DNA from: Actinostola sp. cb2023
Lineage: Eukaryota > Cnidaria > Anthozoa > Actiniaria > Actinostolidae
Direction of reading: 5' to 3'
Assembly: GCA_033675265.1 (NCBI GenBank)
Contig: JAUJYZ010001172.1
Coordinates: 1 to 64,000, forward strand
DNA: 64,000 nucleotides
The position numbers were made by a program, and so were the translations under genes. Shown piece after piece: positions 44,622-57,500 of the stretch; within the stretch, counting starts at the first letter, position 1; each line of letters begins with the position of its first letter. A model generated the notes under the pieces. It was given only the letters and a program-made list of their open reading frames with translations, searched no databases and was not told the origin of the DNA.

Positions 44622-45449
44622 GTTATTGAAAAACGCATTAAACAAAGTCTCTATGCTTTTTACAATAACTCTAAAATGCCTATACAAATACAACTAGTCT
44701 ATCTACATAAATTAATTAAAAATTAAAAATTAAAAAATACAGGTGCCATATGAGCCTACATTCAACCATTCAAGACCAATGTATAGGCCAAAACACCCAC
44801 AGCTGAGTGCAGACACACATGGTAACTCTGAATATTGAATACGACTGTCATTAAATCTTGAATTTCGATGGCATAGAAAATGGCGGTCACGCGCGCAAAG
44901 CAGTTAAGATTCGGCTTTTATTTGCGCAAATGCTATAGTCGCTAATGAAGTGAGGTCAGTAACACTAGATTGCTGGTTATCTCGCCCAAGACTTCATCAA
45001 TCGTCCCAAATGTACATCTGAACAACATCGAAACTAGTAAGGTTTTATATTAAGAGAAACATATTTTATCAAATCAGTGTTTTCAGTAAATCCTTTTTTA
45101 TCACTTTTTTGTTAATTCGTTGTAAAAGCAGATTCAAATTACTACGAATTTACAAAGGCTGCAAGTTTGTCAGCAATAACTGGCGCCAAAATGAAGACAT
45201 TCGTTTGTGCAACACTCGTTACTCCAATTAACGCTTTAATAATTTCATAATAATAATAATAATAAATATAATAATAATAATAATAATAATAATCATGACC
45301 GATAGTCGACTGTATCTTTTCTTTTGTTATCGTCTAGTTCATGTTTACTGTGTCAACGCTTCACTCCAAGTAATCGAGAGAAGTAAGCAATTCGATACGA
45401 TTCAACACCTCATTTTGGTAAGTACTAAAGCTTCGACCGTATTGTTAGG
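44257..45449. other. Intron with AAT microsatellites; no exon
   Basis: (AAT)-rich tracts lie at about 44264-44320, 44575-44622 (about 16 AAT units) and 45246-45293. A hammerhead-like motif lies at 44484-44515. No Calx-beta exon was recognised. Confidence 0.55.
44484..44515 (-). ncRNA. Hammerhead-like motif, degenerate copy 4
   Basis: Minus strand: TTGATAA, one T, stem GACATC/GATGTC with a CTGA loop, GAAACGTC. The second box and stem are kept, but the first box has two changes from CTGATGA. Confidence 0.35.
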
Positions 45450-45565
45450 TCAGGTCTTCGTGTAGCTGCACAAAAGTCCTGGCTATTGTTATATTGTCGT
45501 TCTATGTATTAATCAGTTTTACATACAAAACAATAGCCAGGATAATTTGTGCAGCTACCTTGCCT
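45450..45565. repeat. Inverted repeat at the edge of the giant array
   Basis: GTAGCTGCACAAAAGTCCTG at 45462 pairs with CAGGATAATTTGTGCAGCTAC at about 45538-45558 (a 3-base difference), and GGCTATTGTT pairs with AACAATAGCC. The array begins immediately after its right arm. Confidence 0.75.
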
Positions 45566-48500
45566 GTGGTTGTTTCTCCGAGGGAGGTTTATGACAAAAG
45601 ATGAACGTTGTGTAGAATGTATTGTTGTTTCTACGAGAAGGTGGTTTATACTCTGACAAAAGATGAACGTTGTGTAGAATGTATTGTTGTTTCTACGAGG
45701 TGGTTTATACTCTGACAAAAGATGAACGCGTTGTGTAGAATGTATTGTTGTTTCTACGAGAAGGTGGTTTATACTCTGACAAAAGATGAACGTTGTGTAG
45801 AATGTATTGTTGTTTCTACGAGGTGGTTTATACTCTGACAAAAGATGAACGCGTTGTGTAGAATGTATTGTTGTTTCTACGAGAAGGTGGTTTATACTCT
45901 GACAAAAGATGAACGTTGTGTAGAATGTATTGTTGTTTCTAATAGAAGGTGGTTTATACTATGACAAAAGATGAACGTTGTGTAGAATGTATTGTTGTTT
46001 CTACGAGAAGGTGGTTTATACTCTTACAAAAGACGAACGTTGTGTAGAATGTATTGTTGTTTCTAATAGAAGGTGGTTTATACTCTGACAAAAGATGAAC
46101 GTTGTGTAGAATGTATTGTTGTTTCTACGAGGTGGTTTATACTCTGACAAAAGTTGAACGTTGTGTATAATGTATTGTTGTTTCTACGAGAAGGTGGTTT
46201 ATACTCTTACAAAAGATGAACGTTGTGTAGAATGTATTGTTGTTTCTACGAGGTGGTTTATACTCTTAAAAAAGATGAACGTTGTGTAGAATGTATTGTT
46301 GTTTGTACGAGAAGGTGGTTTATAAAATATACTCTTACAAAAGATGAACGTTGTGTAGAATGTATTGTTGTTTCTACGAGAAGGTGGTTTATACTCTTAC
46401 AAAAGATGAACGTTGTGTAGAATGTATTGTTGTTTGTACGAGAAGGTGGTTTATAAAATATACTCTTACAAAAGATGAACGTTGTGTAGAATGTATTGTT
46501 GTTTCTACGAGGTGGTTTATTTATACTCTTACAAAAGATGAACGTTGTGTAGAATGTATTGTTGTTTGTACGAGAAGGTGGTTTTAAAATATACTCTTAC
46601 AAAAGATGAACGTTGTGTAGAATGTATTGTTGTTTCTACGAGAAGGTGGTTTATACTCTTACAAAAGATGAACGTTGTGTAGAATGTATTGTTGTTTGTA
46701 CGAGAAGGTGGTTTATAAAATATACTCTTACAAAAGATGAACGTTGTGTAGAATGTATTGTTGTTTCTACGAGGTGGTTTATACTCTTACAAAAGATGAA
46801 CGTTGTGTATGTGTTGTTTCTACGACGAGGTGGTTTATACTCTTACAAAAGTTGAACGTTGTGTAGAATGTATTGTTGTTTCTACGAGAAGGTGGTTTAT
46901 ACTCTTACAAAAGTTGAACGTTGTGTAGAATGTATTGTTGTTTCTACGAGAAGGTGGTTTATACTCTTACAAAAGATGAACGTTGTGTAGAATGTATTGT
47001 TGTTTGTACGAGAAGGTGGTTTATAAAATATACTCTTACAAAAGATGAACGTTGTGTAGAATGTATTGTTGTTGTTTCTACGAGGTGGTTTATACTCTTA
47101 CAAAAGTTGAACGTTGTGTAGAATGTATTGTTGTTTCTATGAGAAGGTGGTTTATACTCTGACAAAAGATGAACGTTGTGTAGAATGTATTGTTGTTTCT
47201 ACGAGGTGGTTTACACTCTTACAAAAGTTGAACGTTGTGTAGAATGTATTGTTGTTTCTACGAGAAGGTGGTTTATACTCTTACAAAAGATGAACGTTGT
47301 GTAGAATAATCATGATGTTGTTGTTTTTCTACGAGAAGGTGGTTTATACTCTTACAAAAGATGAACGTTGTGTAGAATGTATTATTGTTTCTACGAGGTG
47401 GTTTATACTCTGACAAAAGATGAACGCGTTGTGTAGAATATATTGTTGTTTCTACGAGAAGGTGGTTTATACTCTGAAAAGATGAACGTTGTGTAGAATG
47501 TATTGTTGTTTCTACTACGAGGTGGTTTACACTCTTACAAAAGTTGAACGTTGTGTAGAATGTATTGTGTTGTTTCTACGAGAAGGTGGTTTATACTCTT
47601 ACAAAAGATGAACGTTGTGTAGAATGTAATCATGATGTTGTTTCTACGAGAAGGTGGTTTATACTCTTACAAAAGATGAACGTTGTGTAGAATGTATTAT
47701 TGTTTCTACGAGGTGGTTTATACTCTGACAAAAGATGAACGCGTTGTGTAGAATATATTGTTGTTTCTACGAGAAGGTGGTTTATACTCTGAAAAGATGA
47801 ACGTTGTGTAGAATGTATTGTTGTTTCTACGAGATGGTGGTTTATACTCTGACAAAAGATGAACGTTGTGTAGAATGTATTGTTGTTTCTACGAGAAGGT
47901 GGTCTATACTCTTACAAAAGATGAACGCGTTGTGTATAATGTATTGTTGTTTCTACGAGAAGGTGGTTTATACTCTTACAAAAGATGAACGTTGTGTAGA
48001 ATGTATTGTTGTTTCTACGAGAAGGTGGTTTATACTCTTACAAAAGATGAACGTTGTGTAGAATGTATTGTTGTTTCTACGAGAAGGTGGTTTATAAAAT
48101 ATACTCTTACAAAAGATGAACGTTGTGTAGAATGTATTGTTGTTTCTACGAGAAGGTGGTTTATACTCTTACAAAAGACGAACGTTGTGTAGAATGTATT
48201 GTTGTTTCTAATAGAAGGTGGTTTATACTCTGACAAAAGATGAACGTTGTGTAGAATGTATTGTTGTTTCTACGAGGTGGTTTATACTCTGACAAAAGTT
48301 GAACGTTGTGTATAATGTATTGTTGTTTCTACGAGAAGGTGGTTTATACTCTTACAAAAGATGAACGTTGTGTAGAATGTATTGTTGTTTCTACGACGAG
48401 GTGGTTTATACTCTTACAAAAGATGAACGTTGTGTAGAATGTATTGTTGTTTGTACGAGAAGGTGGTTTATAAAATATACTCTTACAAAAGATGAACGTT

Positions 48501-51500
48501 GTGTAGAATGTATTGTTGTTTCTACGAGAAGGTGGTTTATACTCTTACAAAAGATGAACGTTGTGTAGAATGTATTGTTGTTTGTACGAGAAGGTGGTTT
48601 ATAAAATATACTCTTACAAAAGATGAACGTTGTGTAGAATGTATTGTTGTTTCTACGAGGTGGTTTATACTCTTACAAAAGTTGAACGTTGTGTAGAATG
48701 TATTGTTGTTTCTACGAGAAGGTGGTTTATACTCTTACAAAAGTTGAACGTTGTGTAGAATGTTTTGTTGTTTCTACGAGAAGGTGGTTTATACTCTGAC
48801 AAAAGATGAACGTTGTGTAGAATGTATTGTTGTTTCTACGAGGTGGTTTATACTCTTACAAAAGATGAACGTTGTGTAGAATGTATTGTTGTTTCTACGA
48901 GGTGGTTTATACTCTGACAAAAGATGAACGCGTTGTGTAGAATGTATTGTTGTTTCTACGAGAAGGTGGTTTATACTCTGACAAAAGATGAACGTTGTGT
49001 AGAATGTATTGTTGTTTCTACGAGGTGGTTTATACTCTGACAAAAGATGAACGTTGTGTAGAATGTATTGTTGTTTCTAATAGAAGGTGGTTTATACTAT
49101 GACAAAAGATGAACGTTGTGTAGAATGTATTGTTGTTTCTACGAGAAGGTGGTTTATACTCATACAAAAGACGAACGTTGTGTAGAATGTATTGTTGTTT
49201 CTAATAGAAGGTGGTTTATACTCTGACAAAAGATGAACGTTGTGTAGAATGTATTGTTGTTTCTACGAGGTGGTTTATACTCTGACAAAAGTTGAACGTT
49301 GTGTATAATGTATTGTTGTTTCTACGAGAAGGTGGTTTATACTCTTACAAAAGATGAACGTTGTGTAGAATGTATTGTTGTTTCTACGAGGTGGTTTATA
49401 CTCTTACAAAAGATGAACGTTGTGTAGAATGTATTGTTGTTTGTACGAGAAGGTGGTTTATAAAATATACTCTTACAAAAGATGAACGTTGTGTAGAATG
49501 TATTGTTGTTTCTACGAGAAGGTGGTTTATACTCTTACAAAAGATGAACGTTGTGTAGAATGTATTGTTGTTTGTACGAGAAGGTGGTTTATAAAATATA
49601 CTCTTACAAAAGATGAACGTTGTGTAGAATGTATTGTTGTTTCTACGAGGTGGTTTATACTCTTACAAAAGTTGAACGTTGTGTAGAATGTATTGTTGTT
49701 TCTACGAGAAGGTGGTTTATACTCTTACAAAAGTTGAACGTTGTGTAGAATGTATTGTTGTTTCTACGAGAAGGTGGTTTATACTCTTACAAAAGATGAA
49801 CGTTGTGTAGAATGTATTGTTGTTTGTACGAGAAGGTGTTTATAAAATATACTCTTACAAAAGATGAACGTTGTGTAGAATGTATTGTTGTTTCTACGAG
49901 GTGGTTTATACTCTTACAAAAGTTGAACGTGTATGTTGTTTCTATGAGAAGGTGGTTTATACTCTGACAAAAGATGAACGTTGTGTAGAATGTATTGTTG
50001 TTTCTACGAGGTGGTTTACACTCTTACAAAAGTTGAACGTTGTGTAGAATGTATTGTTGTTTCTACGAGAAGGTGGTTTATACTCTTACAAAAGATGAAC
50101 GTTGTGTAGAATGTAATCATGATGTTGTTTCTACGAGAAGGTGGTTTATACTCTTACAAAAGATGAACGTTGTGTAGTATGTATTATTGTTTCTACGAGG
50201 TGGTTTATACTCTGACAAAAGATGAACGCGTTGTGTAGAATATATTGTTGTTTCTACGAGAAGGTGGTTTATACTCTGAAAAGATGAACGTTGTGTAGAA
50301 TGTATTGTTGTTTCTACGAGGTGGTTTACACTCTTACAAAAGTTGAACGTTGTGTAGAATGTATTGTTGTTTCTACGAGAAGGTGGTTTATACTCTTACA
50401 AAAGATGAACGTTGTGTAGAATGTAATCATGATGTTGTTTCTACGAGAAGGTGGTTTATACTCTTACAAAAGATGAACGTTGTGTAGAATGTATATTATT
50501 GTTTCTACGAGGTGGTTTATACTCTGACAAAAGATGAACGCGTTGTGTAGAATATATTGTTGTTTCTACGAGAAGGTGGTTTATACTCTGAAAAGATGAA
50601 CGTTGTGTAGAATGTATTGTTGTTTCTACGAGATGGTGGTTTATACTCTGACAAAAGATGAACGTTGTGTAGAATGTATTGTTGTTTCTACGAGAAGGTG
50701 GTCTATACTCTTACAAAAGATGAACGCGTTGTGTATAATGTATTGTTGTTTCTACGAGAAGGTGGTTTATACTCTTACAAAAGATGAACGTTGTGTAGAA
50801 TGTATTGTTGTTTCTACGACGAGGTGGTTTATACTCTTACAAAAGATGAACGTTGTGTAGAATGTATTGTTGTTTCTACGAGAAGGTGGTTTTAAAATAT
50901 ACTCTTACAAAAGATGAACGTTGTGTAGAATGTATTGTTGTTTCTACGAGAAGGTGGTTTATACTCTTACAAAAGACGAACGTTGTGTAGAATGTATTGT
51001 TGTTTCTAATAGAAGGTGGTTTATACTCTGACAAAAGATGAACGTTGTGTAGAATGTATTGTTGTTTCTACGAGGTGGTTATATACTCTGACAAAAGTTG
51101 AACGTTGTGTATAATGTATTGTTGTTTCTACGAGAAGGTGGTTTATACTCTTACAAAAGATGAACGTTGTGTAGAATGTATTGTTGTTTCTACGAGGTGG
51201 TTTATACTCTTACAAAAGATGAACGTTGTGTAGAATGTATTGTTGTTTGTACGAGAAGGTGGTTTATAAAATATACTCTTACAAAAGATGAACGTTGTGT
51301 AGAATGTATTGTTGTTTCTACGAGAAGGTGGTTTATACTCTTACAAAAGATGAACGTTGTGTAGAATGTATTGTTGTTTGTACGAGAAGGTGGTTTATAA
51401 AATATACTCTTACAAAAGATGAACGTTGTGTAGAATGTATTGTTGTTTCTACGAGGTGGTTTATACTCTTACAAAAGTTGAACGTTGTGTAGAATGTATT

Positions 51501-54500
51501 GTTGTTTCTACGAGAAGGTGGTTTATACTCTTACAAAAGTTGAACGTTGTGTAGAATGTATTGTTGTTTCTACGAGAAGGTGGTTTATACTCTTACAAAA
51601 GATGAACGTTGTGTAGAATGTATTGTTGTTTGTACGAGAAGGTGGTTTTTATAAAATATACTCTTACAAAAGATGAACGTTGTGTAGAATGTATTGTTGT
51701 TTCTACGAGGTGGTTTATACTCTTACAAAAGATGAACGTTGTGTAGAATGTATTGTTGTTTCTACGAGAAGGTGGTTTATACTCTGACAAAAGATGAACG
51801 TTGTGTAGAATGTATTGTTGTTTCTACGAGGTGGTTTACACTCTTACAAAAGTTGAACGTTGTGTAGAATGTATTGTTGTTTCTACGAGAAGGTGGTTTA
51901 TACTCTTACAAAAGATGAACGTTGTGTAGAATGTAATCATGATGTTGTTTCTACGAGAAGGTGGTTTATACTCTTACAAAAGATGAACGTTGTGTAGAAT
52001 GTATTATTGTTTCTACGAGGTGGTTTATACTCTGACAAAAGATGAACGCGTTGTGTAGAATATATTGTTGTTTCTACGAGAAGGTGGTTTATACTCTGAA
52101 AAGATGAACGTTGTGTAGAATGTATTGTTGTTTCTACGAGATGGTGGTTTATACTCTGACAAAAGATGAACGTTGTGTAGAATGTATTGTTGTTTCTACG
52201 AGAAGGTGGTCTATACTCTTACAAAAGATGAACGCGTTGTGTAGAATGTATTGTTGTTTCTACGAGAAGGGTGGTTTATACTCTTACAAAAGATGAACGT
52301 TGTGTAGAATGTATTGTTGTTTCTACGAGAAGGTGGTTTATACTCTTACAAAAGATGAACGTTGTGTAGAATGTATTGTTGTTTCTACGAGAAGGTGGTT
52401 TATAAAATATACTCTTACAAAAGATGAACGTTGTGTAGAATGTATTGTTGTTTCTACGAGGTGGTTTATACGAGGTGGTTTATACTCTTACAAAAGTTGA
52501 ACGTTGTGTAGAATGTATTGTTGTTTCTATGAGAAGGTGGTTTATACTCTGACAAAAGATGAATGAACGCGTTGTGTATAATGTATTGTTGTTTTTCTAC
52601 GAGAAGGTGGTTTATACTCTTACAAAAGATGAACGTTGTGTAGAATGTATTGTTGTTTCTACGAGAAGGTGGTTTATACTCTTACAAAAGATGAACGTTG
52701 TGTAGAATGTATTGTTGTTTCTACGAGAAGGTGGTTTATAAAATATACTCTTACAAAAGATGAACGTTGTGTAGAATGTATTGTTGTTTCTACGAGGTGG
52801 TTTATACTCTTACAAAAGTTGAACGTTGTGTAGAATGTATTGTTGTTTCTATGAGAAGGTGGTTTATACTCTGACAAAAGATGAACGTTGTGTAGAATGT
52901 ATTGTTGTTTCTACGAGAAGGTGGTCTATACTCTGACAAAAGATGAACGTTGTGTAGAATGTATTGTTGTTTCTACGAGGTGGTTTATACTCTGACAAAA
53001 GATGAAACGTTGTGTAGAATGTATTGTTGTTTCTACGAGAAGGTGGTTTATACTCTGACAAAAGATGAACGTTGTGTAGAATATATTGTTGTTTCTACGA
53101 GAAGGGTGGTTTATACTCTGACAAAAGATGAACGTTGTGTAGAATGTATTGTTGTTTCTACGAGATGGTGGTTTATACTCTGACAAAAGATGAACGTTGT
53201 GTAGAATGTATTGTTGTTTCTACGAGAAGGTGGTTTATACTCTGACAAAAGATGAACGTTGTGTAGAATGTATTGTTGTTTCTACGAGATGGTGGTTTAT
53301 ACTCTGACAAAAGATGAACGTTGTGTAGAATGTATTGTTGTTTCTACGAGAAGGTGGTTTTTTACTCTGACAAAAGATGAACGTTGTGTAGAATGTATTG
53401 TTGTTTCTACGAGATGGTGGTTTATACTCTGACAAAAGATGAACGTTGTGTAGAATGTATTGTTGTTTCTACGAGGTGGTTTATACTCTGACAAAAGATG
53501 AACGTTGTGTAGAATGTATTGTTGTTTCTACGAGGTGGTCTATACTCTTACAAAAGATGAACGTTGTGTAGAATGTATTGTTGTTTCTACGAGGTGGTTT
53601 ATACTCTTGACAAAAGATGAACGAACGTTGTGTAGAATGTATTGTTGTTTCTACGAGAAGGTGGTTTATACTCTGACAAAAGATGAACGTTGTGTAGAAT
53701 GTATTGTTGTTTCTACGAGAAGGTGGTTTATACTCTGACAAAAGATGAACGTTGTGTAGAATGTATTGTTGTTTCTACGAGATGGTGGTTTATACTCTTA
53801 CAAAAGATGAACGTTGTGTAGAATGTATTGTTGTTTGTACGAGAAGGTGGTTTATAAAATATACTCTTACAAAAGATGAACGTTGTGTAGAATGTATTGT
53901 TGTTTCTACGAGGTGGTTTATACTCTTACAAAAGTTGAACGTTGTGTAGAATGTATTGTTGTTTCTATGAGAAGGTGGTTTATACTCTGACAAAAGATGA
54001 ACGTTGTGTAGAATGTATTGTTGTTTCTACGAGGTGGTTTACACTCTTACAAAAGTTGAACGTTGTGTAGAATGTATTGTTGTTTCTACGAGAAGGTGGT
54101 TTATACTCTTACAAAAGATGAACGTTGTGTAGAATGTAATCATGATGTTGTTTCTACGAGAAGGTGGTTTATACTCTGACAAAAGATGAACGTTGTGTAG
54201 AATGTATTATTGTTTCTACGAGGTGGTTTATACTCTGACAAAAGATGAACGCGTTGTGTAGAATATATTGTTGTTTCTACGAGAAGGTGGTTTATACTCT
54301 GAAAAGATGAACGTTGTGTAGAATGTATTGTTGTTTCTACGAGATGGTGGTTTATACTCTGACAAAAGATGAACGTTGTGTAGAATGTATTGTTGTTTCT
54401 ACGAGAAGGTGGTCTATACTCTTACAAAAAAACGCGTTGTGTGAACGCGTTGTGTATAATGTATTGTTGTTTCTACGAGAAGGTGGTTTATACTCTTACA

Positions 54501-57500
54501 AAAGATGAACGTTGTGTAGAATGTATTGTTGTTTCTACGAGAAGGTGGTTTATACTCTTACAAAAGATGAACGTTGTGTAGAATGTATTGTTGTTTCTAC
54601 GAGAAGGTGGTTTATAAAATATACTCTTACAAAAGATGAACGTTGTGTAGAATGTATTGTTGTTTCTACGAGGTGGTTTATACTCTTACAAAAAAGTGTG
54701 AACGTTGTGTAGAATGTATTGTTGTTTCTATGAGAAGGTGGTTTATACTCTGACAAAAGATGAACGTTGTGTAGAATGTATTGTTGTTTCTACGAGAAGG
54801 TGGTTTATACTCTGACAAAAGATGAACGTTGTGTAGAATGTATTGTTGTTTCTACGAGATGGTGGTTTATACTCTGACAAAAGATGAACGTTGTGTAGAA
54901 TGTATTGTTGTTTCTACGAGAAGGTGGTTTATACTCTGACAAAAGATGAACGCGTTGTGTAGAATATATTGTTGTTTCTACGAGAAGGTGGTTTTTATAC
55001 TCTGACAAAAGATGAACGTTGTGTGTAGAATGTATTGTTGTTTCTACGAGAAGGTGGTTTATACTCTGACAAAAGATGAACGTTGTGTAGAATGTATTGT
55101 TGTTTCTACGAGAAGGTGGTTTATACTCTGACAAAAGATGAACGTTGTGTAGAATGTATTGTTGTTTCTACGAGAAGGTGGTTTATACTCTGACAAAAGA
55201 TGAACGTTGTGTAGAATGTATTGTTGTTTCTACGAGAAGGTGGTTTATACTCTGACAAAAGATGAACGTTGTGTAGAATGTATTGTTGTTTCTACGAGAT
55301 GGTGGTTTATTTCTACAAAAGATGTGCGTTGTGTATAATGTATTGTTGTTTCTACGAGGTGGTTTATACTCTGACAAAAGATGAACGTTGTGTAGAATGT
55401 ATTGTTGTTTCTACGAGAAGGTGGTTTATACTCTTACAAAAGATGAACGTTGTGTATAATGTATTGTTGTTTCTACGAGGTGGTTTATACTCTGACAAAA
55501 GATGAACGCGTTGTGTAGAATGTATTGTTGTTTCTACGAGAAGGTGGTTTATACTCTTACAAAAGATGAACGTTGTGTAGAATGTATTGTTGTTTCTACG
55601 AGAGGTGGTTTATACTCTGACAAAAGATGAACGTTGTGTAGAATGTATTGTTGTTTCTACGAGTGGTGTTTTTATACTCTGACAAAAGATGAACGTTGTG
55701 TAGAATGTATTGTTGTTTCTACGAGGTGGTTTATACTCTTACAAAAGATGAACGTTGTGTAGAATGTATTGTTGTTTCTACGAGAAGGTGGTTTATACTC
55801 TTACAAAAGATGAACGCGTTGTGTAGAATGTATTGTTGTTTCTACGAGAGGTGGTTTATACTCTGACAAAAGATGAACGTTGTGTAGAATGTATTGTTGT
55901 TTCTACGAGAAGGTGGTTTATACTCTGACAAAAGATGAACGTTGTGTAGAATGTATTGTTGTTTCTACGAGATGGTGGTTTATACTCTGACAAAAGATGA
56001 AAACGTTGTGTAGAATGTATTGTTGTTTCTACGAGATGGTGGTTTATACTCTTACAAAAGATGAACGTTGTGTAGAATGTATTGTTGTTTCTACGAGAAG
56101 GTGGTTTATAATCTTACAAAAGATGAACTTTGTGTAGAATGTATTGTTGTTTCTACGAGATGGTGGTTTATACTCTGACAAAAGATGAACGTTGTGTAGA
56201 ATGTATTGTTGTTTCTACGAGAAGGTGGTCTATACTCTTACAAAAGATGAACGCGTTGTGTATAATGTATTGTTGTTTCTACGAGGTGGTTTATACTCTG
56301 ACAAAAGATGAACGCGTTGTGTAGAATGTATTGTTGTTTCTACGAGAAGGTGGTTTATACTCTGACAAAAGATGAACGCGTTGTGTAGAATGTATTGTTG
56401 TTTCTACGAGATGGTGGTTTATACTCTGACAAAAGATGAACGTTGTGTAGAATGTATTGTTGTTTCTACGAGAAGGTGGTTTATACTCTGACAAAAGATG
56501 AACGTTGTGTAGAATGTATTGTTGTTTCTACGAGAAGGTGGTTTATACTCTGACAAAAGATGAACGTTGTGTAGAATGTATTGTTGTTTCTACGAGAAGG
56601 TGGTTTATACTCTGACAAAAGATGAACGTTGTGTAGAATGTATTGTTGTTTCTACGAGGTGGTTTATACTCTTACAAAAGATGAACGTTGTGTAGAATGT
56701 ATTGTTGTTTCTACGAGAAGGTGGTTTATACTCTGACAAAAGATGAACGTTGTGTAGAATGTATTGTTGTTTCTACGAGATGGTGGTTTATACTCTGACA
56801 AAAGATGAACGTTGTGTAGAATGTATTGTTGTTTCTACGAGAAGGTGGTTTATACTCTTACAAAAGATGAACGCGTTGTGTATAATGTATTGTTGTTTCT
56901 ACGAGGTGGTTTATACTCTGACAAAAGATGAACGCGTTGTGTAGAATGTATTGTTGTTTCTACGAGAAGGTGGTTTATACTCTGACAAAAGATGAACGTT
57001 GTGTAGAATGTATTGTTGTTTCTACGAGAAGGTGGTTTATACTCTGACAAAAGATGAACGTTGTGTATAATGTATTATTGTTTCTACGAGAAGGTGGTTT
57101 ATACTCTTACAAAAGATGAACGTTGTGTAGAATGTATTGTTGTTTGTACGAGAAGGTGGTTTATAAAATATACTCTTACAAAAGATGAACGTTGTGTAGA
57201 ATGTATTGTTGTTTCTACGAGAAGGTGGTTTATAAAATATACTCTTACAAAAGATGAACGTTGTGTAGAATGTATTGTTGTTTCTACGAGGTGGTTTATA
57301 CTCTTACAAAAGTTGAACGTTGTGTAGAATGTATTGTTGTTTCTACGAGAAGGTGGTTTATACTCTGACAAAAGATGAACGTTGTGTAGAATGTATTGTT
57401 GTTTCTACGAGAAGGTGGTTTATACTCTGACAAAAGATGAACGTTGTGTAGAATGTATTGTTGTTTCTACGAGATGGTGGTTTATACTCTGACAAAAGTG